From NCBI RefSeq assembly GCF_003254465.1, contig NZ_QDFI01000028.1, forward strand, positions 1-50,137: a DNA stretch of 50,137 nucleotides. Direction: 5' to 3'. A program made the translations under genes and the position numbers. The first letter of the stretch is position 1, and every line of letters starts with the position of its first letter. The notes under the pieces were generated by a model, which did no database searches, was not told the DNA's origin, and saw only the letters and a list, made by a program, of their open reading frames with translations. Positions 8,577-16,972 of this stretch are shown piece by piece. This DNA comes from Meridianimarinicoccus zhengii (lineage in GTDB: Bacteria > Pseudomonadota > Alphaproteobacteria > Rhodobacterales > Rhodobacteraceae).

Positions 8577-8860
8577 GCGTCACCTCCGCCATCGTCCTGT
8601 TCGCCGTGATCTGGTTCATGGTGTTCTTCGTCGTGCTGCCCCTGCGCCTGACCACGCAGGGCGACGAGGGGAAGATCGTGCCGGGCACCCATGCGTCGGC
8701 CCCATCGAATCCGCAGATGTGGCGCCGGGCGCGGCTGACGACATACTGGGCGGTGGGTCTGTGGATCGTCATCGGCGGCACGATCCTGTCAGGGGCTATT
8801 ACCGTGCGCGACATCGACATCATGGGGCGGATGGGGCCCGAGAGCTTCCGGGCGGAGTGA
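8573..8860 (+). CDS. DUF1467 family small membrane protein
   Basis: A 95-residue protein with two membrane segments (about 4-26 and 55-75) separated by a polar loop. It matches the pattern of DUF1467, a small alphaproteobacterial family of unknown function. It is translationally coupled to mce, a pairing I associate with this family in Rhodobacteraceae. Its last 41 bases overlap the 3' end of the convergent gene on the other strand. Confidence 0.85.
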   Translation: MSVTSAIVLFAVIWFMVFFVVLPLRLTTQGDEGKIVPGTHASAPSNPQMWRRARLTTYWAVGLWIVIGGTILSGAITVRDIDIMGRMGPESFRAE

Positions 8861-9323
8861 TCGGGGCGGACCCCGCGATGGGCCGCGCACGATCCCACGC
8901 GAGGTAGAACACTGCGGCCCATGCGGTATAGGCCAGCGTGAGCATTGCGTTGAGCGCGAGCGTGTCCCACAGCCCGTGCCCGCCCAGCCCCATCAGGATC
9001 GGGATACCCACCGCCGTGAGCGCCAGTTCGTGGCTGATCGCGTGCGCCAGCCGCGCGCGGGGGCCGCGCTGGCAGGCGGTGCGCCCGGTCCGGCGCAGGT
9101 CGATCCGGTCATAGACCGCGTTGTGCAGTGGCCCGGCCAGAAGACAGCCAAGCGCCAGCATGGCCATGAGCGCCGCACTTTCGCCGGTGCCGTGCCCGGT
9201 GATGGCACTATAGGCGGGCAACACCAGCGCGAGGCCGCCGAGTTCGAACAGCAGCGTCTGCGCGATGCGTTCCTGCAGCGGGCGCAGCAGATGGGCGTTT
9301 TCGGGGCGCGTTGAGCATGGCAT
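8820..9323 (-). CDS. PACE-type (chlorhexidine efflux) membrane transporter
   Basis: A 167-residue protein with about four membrane helices arranged as two tandem BTP (bacterial transmembrane pair) domains. The first begins with the family pattern R-x3-ER-x2-QT-x3-E near residue 18 (LQERIAQTLLFE). The second begins near ISHELALT and contains WDTLALNAMLTLAYTAW. PACE transporters export biguanides and short-chain diamines by proton antiport. The C-terminal 14 codons are read antisense to the DUF1467 gene. The start at 9323 is the only good ATG, but its ribosome site is weak. Confidence 0.78.
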   Translation of the reverse strand: MPCSTRPENAHLLRPLQERIAQTLLFELGGLALVLPAYSAITGHGTGESAALMAMLALGCLLAGPLHNAVYDRIDLRRTGRTACQRGPRARLAHAISHELALTAVGIPILMGLGGHGLWDTLALNAMLTLAYTAWAAVFYLAWDRARPIAGSAPITPPGSSRAPSAP

Positions 9324-9418
9324 GCCCGCCTATTGGGCGAGTTGCGGATGATTTTCCGTATCGCGGCGCACGTTTGCGCCGGGTGCGCAGGTCGGGATAT
9401 CCGGACCCGGCGGGCCGG

Positions 9419-10111
9419 TCAGCCCCGCGCGTCGAGCCGGTGGAACAGGTGCGTGAACGTCGCCGCGCCCAGCACCGGCACCACGAGGTTCAGCACCGGC
9501 ACGGTCAGCGGCACGGCCATGATCGCCCCGGCGAGCCAGATGCGCCCGCCATGGCGGCGGCGCAGGCGGCGGGCGCCGGGTTCGTCCAGATGGCGCAGCG
9601 CGGCGAGCATGAAATACTCGCGCCCCAGCAGGAACCCGTTCAGCCCCCAGAAGATCAGCGGGGCCGCGGGCGGGAGCATCAGGTAAAGCACCAGTGCGCA
9701 GAGGTTCGCAAGAACGATCACGCCGAGAAACCGCAGGCTGTCGGCGATGGCCGACAGGATCGGCGCGGCGGGGCGTGCGGTGGCGTCGGGGTAGTGGCGT
9801 GCCTCGACCGCCGCCGCGACATCGTCGAGGAAGATGCCGGTGAAGGCCGACGCGACCGGGACCATCAGCACGGTGGACAGCGCCAGCACCCCCAACACGG
9901 ACAGGCCCGACGCAAGGCTGTCGAGGAATGTCAGCTCGCCCACCAGCGGCAGGGACACGGTATCGGGCACGAGCCAGCCGACCAGCCAGCCCATCCCGGC
10001 CGCCATGGCCACCAGCAGCGCGAGCGTCAGCCCGAGCCCACGCAGCAGCACGCCGCGGAAGGTCGGGTCGCCCGCCTGCGCGAGCGCGCGGGATATGGCG
10101 GCGAAGATCAC
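9419..10111 (-). CDS. EI24 domain / CysZ-like membrane protein
   Basis: A 230-residue integral membrane protein with about four to five hydrophobic segments. It fits the EI24 superfamily, which includes the sulfate permease CysZ; the motif region GREYFMLAALRH near residue 163 is typical. Whether it transports sulfate is not shown by the sequence. It starts with GTG, which overlaps the stop codon of the upstream nitroreductase (GTGA), so the two are translationally coupled. Confidence 0.85.
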   Translation of the reverse strand: MIFAAISRALAQAGDPTFRGVLLRGLGLTLALLVAMAAGMGWLVGWLVPDTVSLPLVGELTFLDSLASGLSVLGVLALSTVLMVPVASAFTGIFLDDVAAAVEARHYPDATARPAAPILSAIADSLRFLGVIVLANLCALVLYLMLPPAAPLIFWGLNGFLLGREYFMLAALRHLDEPGARRLRRRHGGRIWLAGAIMAVPLTVPVLNLVVPVLGAATFTHLFHRLDARG

Positions 10112-10686
10112 GTGTCGCGCCAGTCGGTGATGGCGTCGAGATCCGGGCGTGGCCGGTCCGGCGGGGCGCTGGTTTCGGTGCCGACATGGATGAAGCCCGC
10201 GACGGTTTCATGGGGCGCGAGGCCGAGCGCGCGGGCGCGGAAATCGGGGTCGTGCGCGCCCCAGCCCGACAGCCAGTTGGCCCCCCAGCCCGACGCGAGC
10301 GCGGCGTTCAGCAGCGACAGGCAGACCGCGCCCGCCGACAGGGTCTGCTCGATCCCGGGGATCTTGTCGGAGGGTTTCGGCGACGCGATCACCGCGACGC
10401 ACAGCCCCGAGCGCGCGAACTGGTCGGCGAACTTGGCGATATCCTCGGGCGGGCGGGCCTGTGCGGTGCCGATCTCGTGGGCGGCATCGGCCAGCCGGTC
10501 GTTGGCGTCGCGCCCCAGCACGATGAAACGCCACGGCTCCAGCTTGCCATGGTCGGGCGTACGTGCGGCGGCGGTCAGGATCGGTCGCAGGTCCGCGCGG
10601 CCGGGCCATGGCGCACCGAGCGTCTTGGCAGGGCGCGAGCGGCGGTTCAGCAGGAAATCGAGCGCGGCGGGGTTCGGGTCGGGCAT
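10108..10686 (-). CDS. Nitroreductase family protein
   Basis: A 192-residue FMN-dependent oxidoreductase of the nitroreductase superfamily, close to the YdjA type. It has the FMN-contacting LLNRRSRPAKTL near residue 12, TPDHGKLEPWRFIV about 43-56 and the SGWGANWLSGW region near 135. Physiological substrate is unknown. The start at 10686 fits the conserved N-terminus; a longer version with 15 extra residues is possible but has no better ribosome site. It is coupled to the EI24 gene. Confidence 0.88.
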   Translation of the reverse strand: MPDPNPAALDFLLNRRSRPAKTLGAPWPGRADLRPILTAAARTPDHGKLEPWRFIVLGRDANDRLADAAHEIGTAQARPPEDIAKFADQFARSGLCVAVIASPKPSDKIPGIEQTLSAGAVCLSLLNAALASGWGANWLSGWGAHDPDFRARALGLAPHETVAGFIHVGTETSAPPDRPRPDLDAITDWRDT

Positions 10687-10769
10687 GGCGGGCTTTCGGT
10701 TGCGGGGTCTGTCCGGGTAGACCTGTGCCATCGGGGCCCAAGCTGCAAGGGGTCTGCAAGGGGGCTGCG

Positions 10770-10997
10770 ATGGACGGCAGACGGATCGCGGTGCGGGTCA
10801 CGCCGCGCGCGGCGCGCGCGCGGATCGAGGTCGGGCCGGACGGGGCCTTGCGCGCCCATGTGACGGTGCCGCCGGAAGGGGGCAAGGCCAACGCGGCGGT
10901 GCGCGCGCTACTGGCGGAACACCTGGGCGTAGCGCCGTCGCGGTTGCGGTTGTGGCGCGGGGCGAAGGCGCGGGACAAGGTGTTCGTGCTGGATTAG
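10770..10997 (+). CDS. DUF167 (YggU) family protein
   Basis: A 75-residue small basic protein with the DUF167 core: RVTPRAARARIEVG near the N-terminus and PPEGGKANAAVRALLAEHLGV in the centre. The function of the family is unknown. It is divergent from the nitroreductase gene. Its TAG stop overlaps the stop codon of the convergent gene by four bases. Confidence 0.88.
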   Translation: MDGRRIAVRVTPRAARARIEVGPDGALRAHVTVPPEGGKANAAVRALLAEHLGVAPSRLRLWRGAKARDKVFVLD

Positions 10998-11239
10998 CGC
11001 ACGGGCTTGTTCGGGGTCAGCCGGTAGACGCCTTCGGGCAGGTTGAGCGCCGCGGCAAGGTCGCGCACCTGCGATAGCGTGAAGGTGATGCGCAGCGTGT
11101 CGTCGCGGCGCGGGTCGAACTGTTCGACCGTCACGCAATCCTCGAAGGCCTGCACGGTGATGTCCTCGGACAGGGGGGCCGCGCTGTCATCGACCAGCGT
11201 GATGACGGTGGCGTCGAAATCGTGCTCGATGGAAAACAT
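10994..11239 (-). CDS. Conserved hypothetical protein, 81 residues
   Basis: A small acidic protein with no signal peptide or membrane segment. Its centre reads as beta-rich (FDATVITLVDD, DTLRITFTLSQVRDLAAALNLPEGVYRLTP). I do not recognise a named family. Codon use matches neighbouring genes and it fills the gap between DUF167 and the DCC gene, which supports it being real. Its stop overlaps the convergent DUF167 stop. Confidence 0.65.
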   Translation of the reverse strand: MFSIEHDFDATVITLVDDSAAPLSEDITVQAFEDCVTVEQFDPRRDDTLRITFTLSQVRDLAAALNLPEGVYRLTPNKPVR

Positions 11240-11294
11240 GGGGGCGCCTCTGCTGCGGGGTCTGACCGGAGGCTAGGGGATTGGCGCGCCCGGC

Positions 11295-11681
11295 TCAACG
11301 GCCCGCTTGCGCGGCGGCGCGGCGCACCCGGCGGCGGTGCAGGGCGTAAAGCGCGGGCGCGGCCAGCCCTTCGTAGACCAGCGTGGCGAACTGGCGCAGA
11401 CCCGGCAGCGCCACGATGCGCGCCAGCGGGCGGAAGCGCGGCATGGCCGACCAGAGCGCGAGGAAGGCGGGGGTGCCCGCCAGAAGCGTGCCGTCGTCGA
11501 TCACGTGGAGCCGCTGGGCGGCGTCTTCGGGCGTCAGGCCGAGCGCGCCGAGATCGGTGCGGTCGAGATCGCGGAACGCCACGGGCAGCGCCCGGGCGTC
11601 GCAGTACCGCCGGTAGCCCGCGATCTCGCGCGAACAGATCGGGCAGTTGGCGTTGTAGATGACGATTGTGGATGCGGTCAT
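11295..11681 (-). CDS. DCC-family thiol-disulfide oxidoreductase-like protein
   Basis: A 128-residue protein of the DCC (DUF393) family. It begins with a predicted strand, then a CxxC pair (Cys13, Cys16) in NANCPICSREI, which is followed by RDLD and AFLALW motifs typical of the family. The redox substrate is unknown. The start at 11681 puts the CxxC at the usual N-terminal position; the frame stays open upstream into the divergent M48 gene, which is not coding on this strand. Confidence 0.85.
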   Translation of the reverse strand: MTASTIVIYNANCPICSREIAGYRRYCDARALPVAFRDLDRTDLGALGLTPEDAAQRLHVIDDGTLLAGTPAFLALWSAMPRFRPLARIVALPGLRQFATLVYEGLAAPALYALHRRRVRRAAAQAGR

Positions 11682-11700
11682 GGGCGTTAGATAGGGTGCT

Positions 11701-12450
11701 ATGGGACAAGACAAGCGGAGACCGGCGTTGGCGACGGGATGGCGGAACGGGATGGCGTGGCTGGCGGCAGCGGTTCTGTTGGGCGGATGCGCCGTGCAGG
11801 CCCCGCCGCCGCCGCGTGAAGCCGCGCCCGTCGCCGCCCGGACCACGGTTGCGCCGGGGGCCAAGCTGCCCTTCGCCCAGGTCGTGGCGCGGGTCGAGCC
11901 GGTGGCCGAGGATCTGTGCCGCCGCCGGGGCACCGTGCGGGACTGCGATTTCCGCATCATCTATGACGACCGGCCGGGCGTGCCCGCCAACGCGTTCCAG
12001 ACCCGCGACGACCGTGGAAGACCCATCCTGATCGTCACCGGCCCGCTGGTGCGCGAGACGCGCAATGCCCATGAACTCGCCTTCGTGCTGGGGCACGAGG
12101 CCGCGCACCATATCGAGGGCCACCTCGACCGCCAGCAGGCCAGCGCGGTCTGGGGCGCCGTGCTGATCGGGTCGGTGATCGCGGCGTCGGGCGGCGATCC
12201 GTCCAGCGTCGAGGCGGCACAACGGCTTGGTGCGCAGGCGGGATCGCGCGTGTTCTCGAAAGAGTTCGAGCTGGAGGCCGATGCGCTTGGCACGGTCATC
12301 GCCGCGCGGTCGGGTTTCGACCCGGTGCAGGGGGCGGCGTTCTTCGCGCGGATCCCCGATCCGGGGGACCGGTTCCTCGGTTCGCACCCCCCGAACGCGG
12401 CTCGCCAGCAGGTCGTGCGCGACACGGCGGCGCGGCTGTCGGTGCAATAG
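11701..12450 (+). CDS. M48 family zinc metallopeptidase lipoprotein
   Basis: A 249-residue envelope-anchored peptidase. The lipobox is LLGGC with Cys30. The zinc motif HEAAH is at 132-136, and the third ligand is Glu190 in FELEADALG (ExxxD). This is the pattern of the periplasmic BepA/LoiP-like M48 group involved in outer-membrane quality control. No TPR region follows, so it is a short form. It is divergent from the DCC gene by only about 20 bases. Confidence 0.9.
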   Translation: MGQDKRRPALATGWRNGMAWLAAAVLLGGCAVQAPPPPREAAPVAARTTVAPGAKLPFAQVVARVEPVAEDLCRRRGTVRDCDFRIIYDDRPGVPANAFQTRDDRGRPILIVTGPLVRETRNAHELAFVLGHEAAHHIEGHLDRQQASAVWGAVLIGSVIAASGGDPSSVEAAQRLGAQAGSRVFSKEFELEADALGTVIAARSGFDPVQGAAFFARIPDPGDRFLGSHPPNAARQQVVRDTAARLSVQ

Positions 12451-12454
12451 CGGC

Positions 12455-12468
12455 TTGATCTGGATCAA
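12455..12468. promoter_or_regulatory. FNR/FnrL-type operator
   Basis: The site reads TTGATCTGGATCAA, a perfect match to the FNR consensus TTGAT-N4-ATCAA. It lies just after the M48 gene and is centred about 72 bases before the ATG of the DUF6455 gene. That spacing suits activation with the transcription start some 30 bases before the gene. FnrL in Rhodobacteraceae binds such sites under low oxygen. Confidence 0.8.
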
Positions 12469-12533
12469 GGCGCGGGGGGAAGCGGGGCGACAGGCTGGCC
12501 GGGCAATCCGCCATCGCAGCCCGGAGGTTTCCC

Positions 12534-12842
12534 ATGTCCCGCACCGATCCGAAGCCCCTTGGCGACATGGTAACGCATTTGTGGCTGGCGCAATCGATGG
12601 CGAGGGCCACGGGCGTCGACCTGGCCGCGCGCCAGGCCGATGGCGCGCTCACCCAGCAGGAATGGGCCGGGATGGTCCACCGCTGCCGGGGCTGCGACTG
12701 GGAACGGTCGGGCGGCTGCCATGACCGGCTCGCCAGGCAGGAACCGGGTGCGGCGGTGGTGCCGCAGGCCTGCGCCAACGTGCAGATGTTCGATTTTCTC
12801 GGGGCGGCCACGGCGGATGCCGATGCCCGCGAGGCGGGTTGA
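12534..12842 (+). CDS. DUF6455 family cysteine-containing protein
   Basis: A 102-residue soluble protein. Its centre carries CRGCDWERSGGCHD (CxxC plus a third Cys) and a further Cys in PQACAN, so metal or cofactor binding is plausible. I recognise it as DUF6455, common in Rhodobacteraceae and of unknown function. GGAGG six bases upstream fixes the start. The perfect FNR box upstream suggests oxygen-responsive expression. It is a single-gene unit, convergent with the next gene. Confidence 0.82.
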   Translation: MSRTDPKPLGDMVTHLWLAQSMARATGVDLAARQADGALTQQEWAGMVHRCRGCDWERSGGCHDRLARQEPGAAVVPQACANVQMFDFLGAATADADAREAG

Positions 12843-12854
12843 GGCGCGCGCGGA

Positions 12855-13283
12855 TCAGGCCATCCGGTCGGGAAAAAGGCTCCGGCCCGCATGGGCGCGC
12901 GCGGGACCGACAGGACCGTGCGGGCGGCCGGGCATCGGGCGCGCGCCCTGCATGGGCTGGGGCAGGGTGCGGGTGCGTGTCCGGCGCAGGGCAGGCACCG
13001 CGCGCCGGTCCCGCAGCCGCAGCGCCACGGCCAGTACCGAGGTGCCGAGGCAGAACAGCTCCGTCAGGAACGCGCCGAGGTTGAAGCTGTAGAGCAGGCT
13101 GACCCCGATCAGCGTGGCGGCGGCGATGTTGAGCAGGTAGAAGGCGATCCCTTCGCTCGACAGCCGCCGCAGGCAGAGCGCGATGTCCGCGCCCGCATAG
13201 ACCACGAACCCGGCCACCCCGAGAAGCGTGGGCAGCGCAAGCCCGAAGGGCAGGCCGAGGGGCAGGGCGGCGTCGGTCAGCAT
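12855..13283 (-). CDS. CBU_0592-like small membrane protein
   Basis: A 142-residue protein with about three membrane segments in the first 90 residues (about 12-32, 45-63 and 68-88). A basic, proline-rich cytoplasmic tail rich in Arg and Pro follows. The membrane part resembles the CBU_0592 family of unknown function. The tail is unlike typical members and may be poorly conserved. Confidence 0.7.
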   Translation of the reverse strand: MLTDAALPLGLPFGLALPTLLGVAGFVVYAGADIALCLRRLSSEGIAFYLLNIAAATLIGVSLLYSFNLGAFLTELFCLGTSVLAVALRLRDRRAVPALRRTRTRTLPQPMQGARPMPGRPHGPVGPARAHAGRSLFPDRMA

Positions 13284-13363
13284 CGGGTCATGTATCCTGT
13301 CGGGTCAGCCGCACCCTGACATCCCGTCCGACGGTCCCCAAGTCCGCGATACCCGACCTTTCG

Positions 13364-13387
13364 GTGCGGCTCCGTGCCGGAGCGCAC
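13364..13387 (-). terminator. Hairpin downstream of rimO-cutA
   Basis: A stem pairs GTGC plus GCTCCG with CGGAGC plus GCAC, with a single bulged G and a TGC loop. It lies 14 bases after the cutA stop on the minus strand. No U-tract follows, so it may end transcription only weakly or may protect the mRNA 3' end. Confidence 0.4.
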
Positions 13388-13401
13388 GTTTCGCGGCGCG
13401 C

Positions 13402-13737
13402 TCAGTGTGCGTCGGGTTCGCCCGTGCAGGCGGCGTGCGCCCAGTCCCCCGTGGCCGGTGTCGCGTCCGCATGGACCCATGTGATCGCGGGCAGGTCATA
13501 GGGATGCAGGCGCGCGATCAGGTCGCACAGGGCCGTGCGGCGATCTTCCACCGTGGTCAGCAGCAGAACGGTTTCCGGGTGGGCGTGAATCGCGCCCTGC
13601 CATCGGTAGCGGCTTTCGCCGTCAGACAGGGTCGCCGCGGCGGCGAGCCGCGCGTCGATCGCCGCATCGGCGATGCGCGCGGCGCTGTCGGCATCGGGGC
13701 AGGGGCAGCGCAGCAAGATGACCGCGCCCCCGGTCAT
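13402..13737 (-). CDS. cutA: Divalent cation tolerance protein CutA
   Basis: A 111-residue trimeric-fold protein of the CutA1 family, linked to copper tolerance in E. coli but of unsettled function. Visible motifs are LLRCPCPD near the N-terminus, [11 protein letters not shown] about 42-52, [12 protein letters not shown] about 55-66 and the signature HPYDLPAI about 79-86. Its ATG overlaps the rimO stop (ATGA), so it is coupled to rimO. The frame stays open far upstream, but that is antiparallel reading within rimO. Confidence 0.9.
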   Translation of the reverse strand: MTGGAVILLRCPCPDADSAARIADAAIDARLAAAATLSDGESRYRWQGAIHAHPETVLLLTTVEDRRTALCDLIARLHPYDLPAITWVHADATPATGDWAHAACTGEPDAH

Positions 13738-15104
13738 GGGACGATGCGGCCCCAGAGATCGTAGTCGCCTGCCTCGTCGACCTCCACCGTGACGATATCG
13801 CCTTGGGTCAGGCCCGCGTGGCCCTCGTCGATGAAGAGGTTGCCGTCGATTTCCGGCGCGTCGGCCATGGTGCGGCAGGTTGCGGCGTCGTCTTCCACCA
13901 GGTCCACGATGACCTTCAGGCGCTGGCCCACCCTTGCGGCCAGCTTCGCTTCGGAAATGGCCTGCGCCTTTTCCATGAAGCGGTTCCAGCGGTCCTGTTT
14001 GACATCTTCGGGCACGTGATCCGGCAGGGCGTTCGCGCGGGCCCCCGCGACGTTTTCGTACTGGAAACAGCCGACACGGTCGAGCTGCGCCTCGTCCATC
14101 CAGTCGAGCAGGGTCTGGAACTCCCCTTCCGTCTCGCCGGGATAGCCGACGATGAAGGTGGAGCGCAGGGTGATGTCCGGGCAGGCCGCGCGCCAGGCCG
14201 CGATCTCGTCCAGCGTGCGCGCCGCCGCGGCGGGGCGGGCCATGCGGCGCAGCGTGTCGGGGTGGGCGTGCTGGAACGGGATGTCGAGGTACGGGAGCAC
14301 GCCCGAGGCCGGGTCGGCCATCAGCGGGATGATCTCGCGCACATGGGGGTAGGGATAGACATAGTGCAGCCGCACCCAAGCCCCGAGCGTGCCAAGGTCG
14401 CGGGCGAGATCCACGATGGGGGCCTTCGCGTCGCGGTCGCGCCAGTCCGTGCCATAGGCGGAGGTGTCCTGGCTGATGACCAGAAGCTCGCGCACGCCCG
14501 CCGCGACCAGCCGTTCGGCCTCCCGCAGCACAGCCTTGTGGGGGCGGGAGACAAGCTTGCCGCGCATGTCGGGGATGATGCAGAACTTGCAGGCGTGATT
14601 GCAGCCTTCGGAAATCTTCAGATAGCTGTAATGGCGTGGCGTCAGCGTGACGGCCTGCGCGGGCAGCAGGTCCACGAAGGGGTCGGGCTGCGGCGGCACC
14701 GCGGCGTGGACGGCATCCAGAACGGCCTCGTATTGGTGCGGGCCGGTCACGGCGAGCACGCGCGGATGGGTGCCTGTGATGTAATCGGGTTCGGCGCCAA
14801 GGCATCCGGTGACGATCACACGGCCGTTTTCGGCCAGCGCCTCGCCGATCGCCTCGAGGCTTTCGGCCTTGGCGCTGTCGAGGAACCCGCAGGTGTTCAC
14901 GATCACCGCGTCGGCGCCCGCGTAGTCCGACCCGATGGCGTAGCCTTCGGCGCGCAGGCGGGTGAGGATGCGCTCGCTGTCCACCAGCGCCTTGGGGCAG
15001 CCGAGCGAGACCATGCCGATGGCGGGCTGGCCGGGGCGGCGCGCATCGCCGATCCGGGCCTTGGGGGCGAGATCGGGGCGCAGGTCGGGCGGGTTGGCAC
15101 TCAT
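13734..15104 (-). CDS. rimO: Ribosomal protein S12 methylthiotransferase RimO
   Basis: A 456-residue radical-SAM methylthiotransferase that modifies an aspartate of ribosomal protein S12. The N-terminal cluster ligands are Cys36, Cys72 and Cys101. The radical-SAM cluster uses Cys168, Cys172 and Cys175 in [10 protein letters not shown]-terminal TRAM domain (about 385-456) ends in [11 protein letters not shown]. Length is normal. It is the first gene of a rimO-cutA unit and divergent from the membrane protein at 15248. Confidence 0.96.
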   Translation of the reverse strand: MSANPPDLRPDLAPKARIGDARRPGQPAIGMVSLGCPKALVDSERILTRLRAEGYAIGSDYAGADAVIVNTCGFLDSAKAESLEAIGEALAENGRVIVTGCLGAEPDYITGTHPRVLAVTGPHQYEAVLDAVHAAVPPQPDPFVDLLPAQAVTLTPRHYSYLKISEGCNHACKFCIIPDMRGKLVSRPHKAVLREAERLVAAGVRELLVISQDTSAYGTDWRDRDAKAPIVDLARDLGTLGAWVRLHYVYPYPHVREIIPLMADPASGVLPYLDIPFQHAHPDTLRRMARPAAAARTLDEIAAWRAACPDITLRSTFIVGYPGETEGEFQTLLDWMDEAQLDRVGCFQYENVAGARANALPDHVPEDVKQDRWNRFMEKAQAISEAKLAARVGQRLKVIVDLVEDDAATCRTMADAPEIDGNLFIDEGHAGLTQGDIVTVEVDEAGDYDLWGRIVP

Positions 15105-15247
15105 GACGCGGCTATAGGGCTTGCGCGCGTCCTGTGCAATCGGGACGGCACCGGGCCGGCCAACCGCCCAAGCCCGGCGGCAGCGTTGCCGCAGGGGGTG
15201 GCATGGTGTACCTTCAAGCCACCCGAGGGCGTTGCCAGGAGCCCCGC

Positions 15248-16144
15248 ATGCCCGAAGATATCGACTGGTCCGAACAGGACGCGGTTGCCGAGAACGACCC
15301 GCCGCCGCTTTATTTCTCGTCGGTGGACGTGGTCACGGACCATGGCGTGCAGAAGCTGAAGTTCACGCGCCCCCGTCACGCGGAGCCACTGAGCGAAAGT
15401 GCGGCCACGCTCTATTCGCAGATCGAAGGCACCGCGCAGACCATCCGCGAGCTGGTGCGCAGCAAGGCGCTTGTGGCGTCGCTGTTCCAGCATCTTGCCG
15501 GGATCGGGTACCAGGGGCTGGTCGGTCCGAACCCGGACACCGCGTCGCAATTGACTGAATTGCAACGTCTTCGGGTCGAACAGGTCGAACCGCACCTGCG
15601 AAAGGCCCGCCGGGTTTACGCGGCGATGACCGTTCTGACGCTGATCGTGACCGCGACCCTTGCGGTGGCGGGGCTGTACGCGCTCTGGATTTACGAGGCG
15701 ACGATCCTGTCCGCCGCGCAGGCCCGTTTCGCCGCGCCCGGCGGCGTCGCGTCGCAGTCCGTCCTTTCAGGCGTCGATTTCCGGGCCGTACTGTCCGGCA
15801 CGGCGGCGTTTCTTTTTGGCGTGATCGGTTTCGCGGTGGCGGAGGTCGTCACCGCATTCTACGCCGCACAGCGGGCCAGTCTGGAATCCTATCGCACGAA
15901 CGACCGGTTCCGGTTCTGGCCGGTGGAGCGTCTCGCCTTCGGTCTCGCGCTGCTGTTCCTGACGCTCGTCTTCGTCGCGGTGGACTGGATCATCCTCGGC
16001 GTGGCCGGGACCGAGCTCAAGGATGCCGTGGATGGCAAGCCGCTGCTGGGCGTGATCGTCGGGATCGTGATCGGTCTTGCGTTCGACCGGATCGCGGGAC
16101 TCCTCGTGACGAAGGCCAAGGACAGCGTGGCGAACACCGGCTGA
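15248..16144 (+). CDS. Four-helix membrane protein of unknown function
   Basis: A 298-residue protein. The N-terminal 120 residues are soluble and acidic to mixed, with a probable helical stretch at about 50-115. Four membrane segments follow, at about 120-145, 170-200, 220-248 and 258-280. AGGAG six bases before the ATG at 15248 sets the start; a longer upstream reading is rejected. I do not recognise the family. It is a monocistronic unit between divergent rimO and convergent gcrA. Confidence 0.75.
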   Translation: MPEDIDWSEQDAVAENDPPPLYFSSVDVVTDHGVQKLKFTRPRHAEPLSESAATLYSQIEGTAQTIRELVRSKALVASLFQHLAGIGYQGLVGPNPDTASQLTELQRLRVEQVEPHLRKARRVYAAMTVLTLIVTATLAVAGLYALWIYEATILSAAQARFAAPGGVASQSVLSGVDFRAVLSGTAAFLFGVIGFAVAEVVTAFYAAQRASLESYRTNDRFRFWPVERLAFGLALLFLTLVFVAVDWIILGVAGTELKDAVDGKPLLGVIVGIVIGLAFDRIAGLLVTKAKDSVANTG

Positions 16145-16178
16145 CGGCCGATGTTCCGTTCCACGCTTTCGGTCCCGC

Positions 16179-16775
16179 CTATCGCCGCCGGTCGCGCCGA
16201 GCGCTCATGGGTTGGAAGGCGACGCCGACATGGGCTTCGCAATAGGGTTTGCCCTGTTCCACCGGGAGCCCGCAGAACCAGAAATTCGGCGTGGCCGGAT
16301 CGCCGATGGGCCATTTGCAGGTCCGTTCCGTCAGTTCCATCAGCGACAGCCGCTTGGCGCGTTTCTCGACTTCGCGCTGGGAGGCGAGGGCCTCGGGGCT
16401 GATCTCGTTCGCGGATGGCTGCGGCGGCAGCGGCTGGCCCGCAGGGATGATCTGGCGTCGTGCGGGCACGGAGGGGCGAGGGGCGGTCTCGACCGGGGCG
16501 GGGTCCGGGTGCGCCGCGGGGGCGGCGGTATCGGCCGCGGTGGCAGCCGGTGCCGTGTCGGGGGCCACGGTCTCGGTCACGGGCGCGGGCTGGGCCTCGG
16601 CCGGATCGCCGGCCGGTGCGGCGCCGCCGGTGCGGTTCGACAGGCCCAGCCGATGGACCTTTCCGATGACGGCATTGCGTGTCACACCGCCAAGTTCCTT
16701 GGCGATCTGGCTGGCGCTCTGGCCGTCGGCCCACATCTTCTTCAGCGTCTCGACGCGGTCTTCGGTCCAGGACAT
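16179..16775 (-). CDS. gcrA: Cell cycle regulator GcrA
   Basis: A 198-residue alphaproteobacterial sigma70 co-activator. The N-terminal helix-turn-helix (MSWTEDRVETLKKMW...VTRNAVIGKVHRLGL, residues 1-45) is the GcrA DNA-binding domain. A long Ala/Pro/Thr-rich linker (about 50-125) leads to the C-terminal sigma-interacting domain with TCKWPIGDP and the cysteine-rich FWFCGLP...YCEAH. In Caulobacter GcrA recognises promoters methylated at GANTC by CcrM. No GANTC site is visible in the roughly 90 bases upstream of this gene. Confidence 0.93.
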   Translation of the reverse strand: MSWTEDRVETLKKMWADGQSASQIAKELGGVTRNAVIGKVHRLGLSNRTGGAAPAGDPAEAQPAPVTETVAPDTAPAATAADTAAPAAHPDPAPVETAPRPSVPARRQIIPAGQPLPPQPSANEISPEALASQREVEKRAKRLSLMELTERTCKWPIGDPATPNFWFCGLPVEQGKPYCEAHVGVAFQPMSARRDRRR

Positions 16776-16972
16776 GGCATGCCTTGCTTTTCTCGTGTTG
16801 CACGGTGCATCCCCGCGATGCGGCCCGTCGGGGCGCGCGGGGATCGTTTGTAATCCTCAGCACGCTATTCTAATCACGCAGGCGCGGGATACAAGGCATC
16901 CCGCGGCCGCGGCGCCGGACGGCCCCGCGCGACAGGCACCGACATGGGCACCGACACGGGCAGGAACAGCAG

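Noticed and set aside
11131-12468. Long minus-strand frame covering the M48 gene and beyond
   Set aside because: The M48 peptidase, with lipobox and HExxH motif on the plus strand, explains this DNA; the opposite frame has shadow composition.
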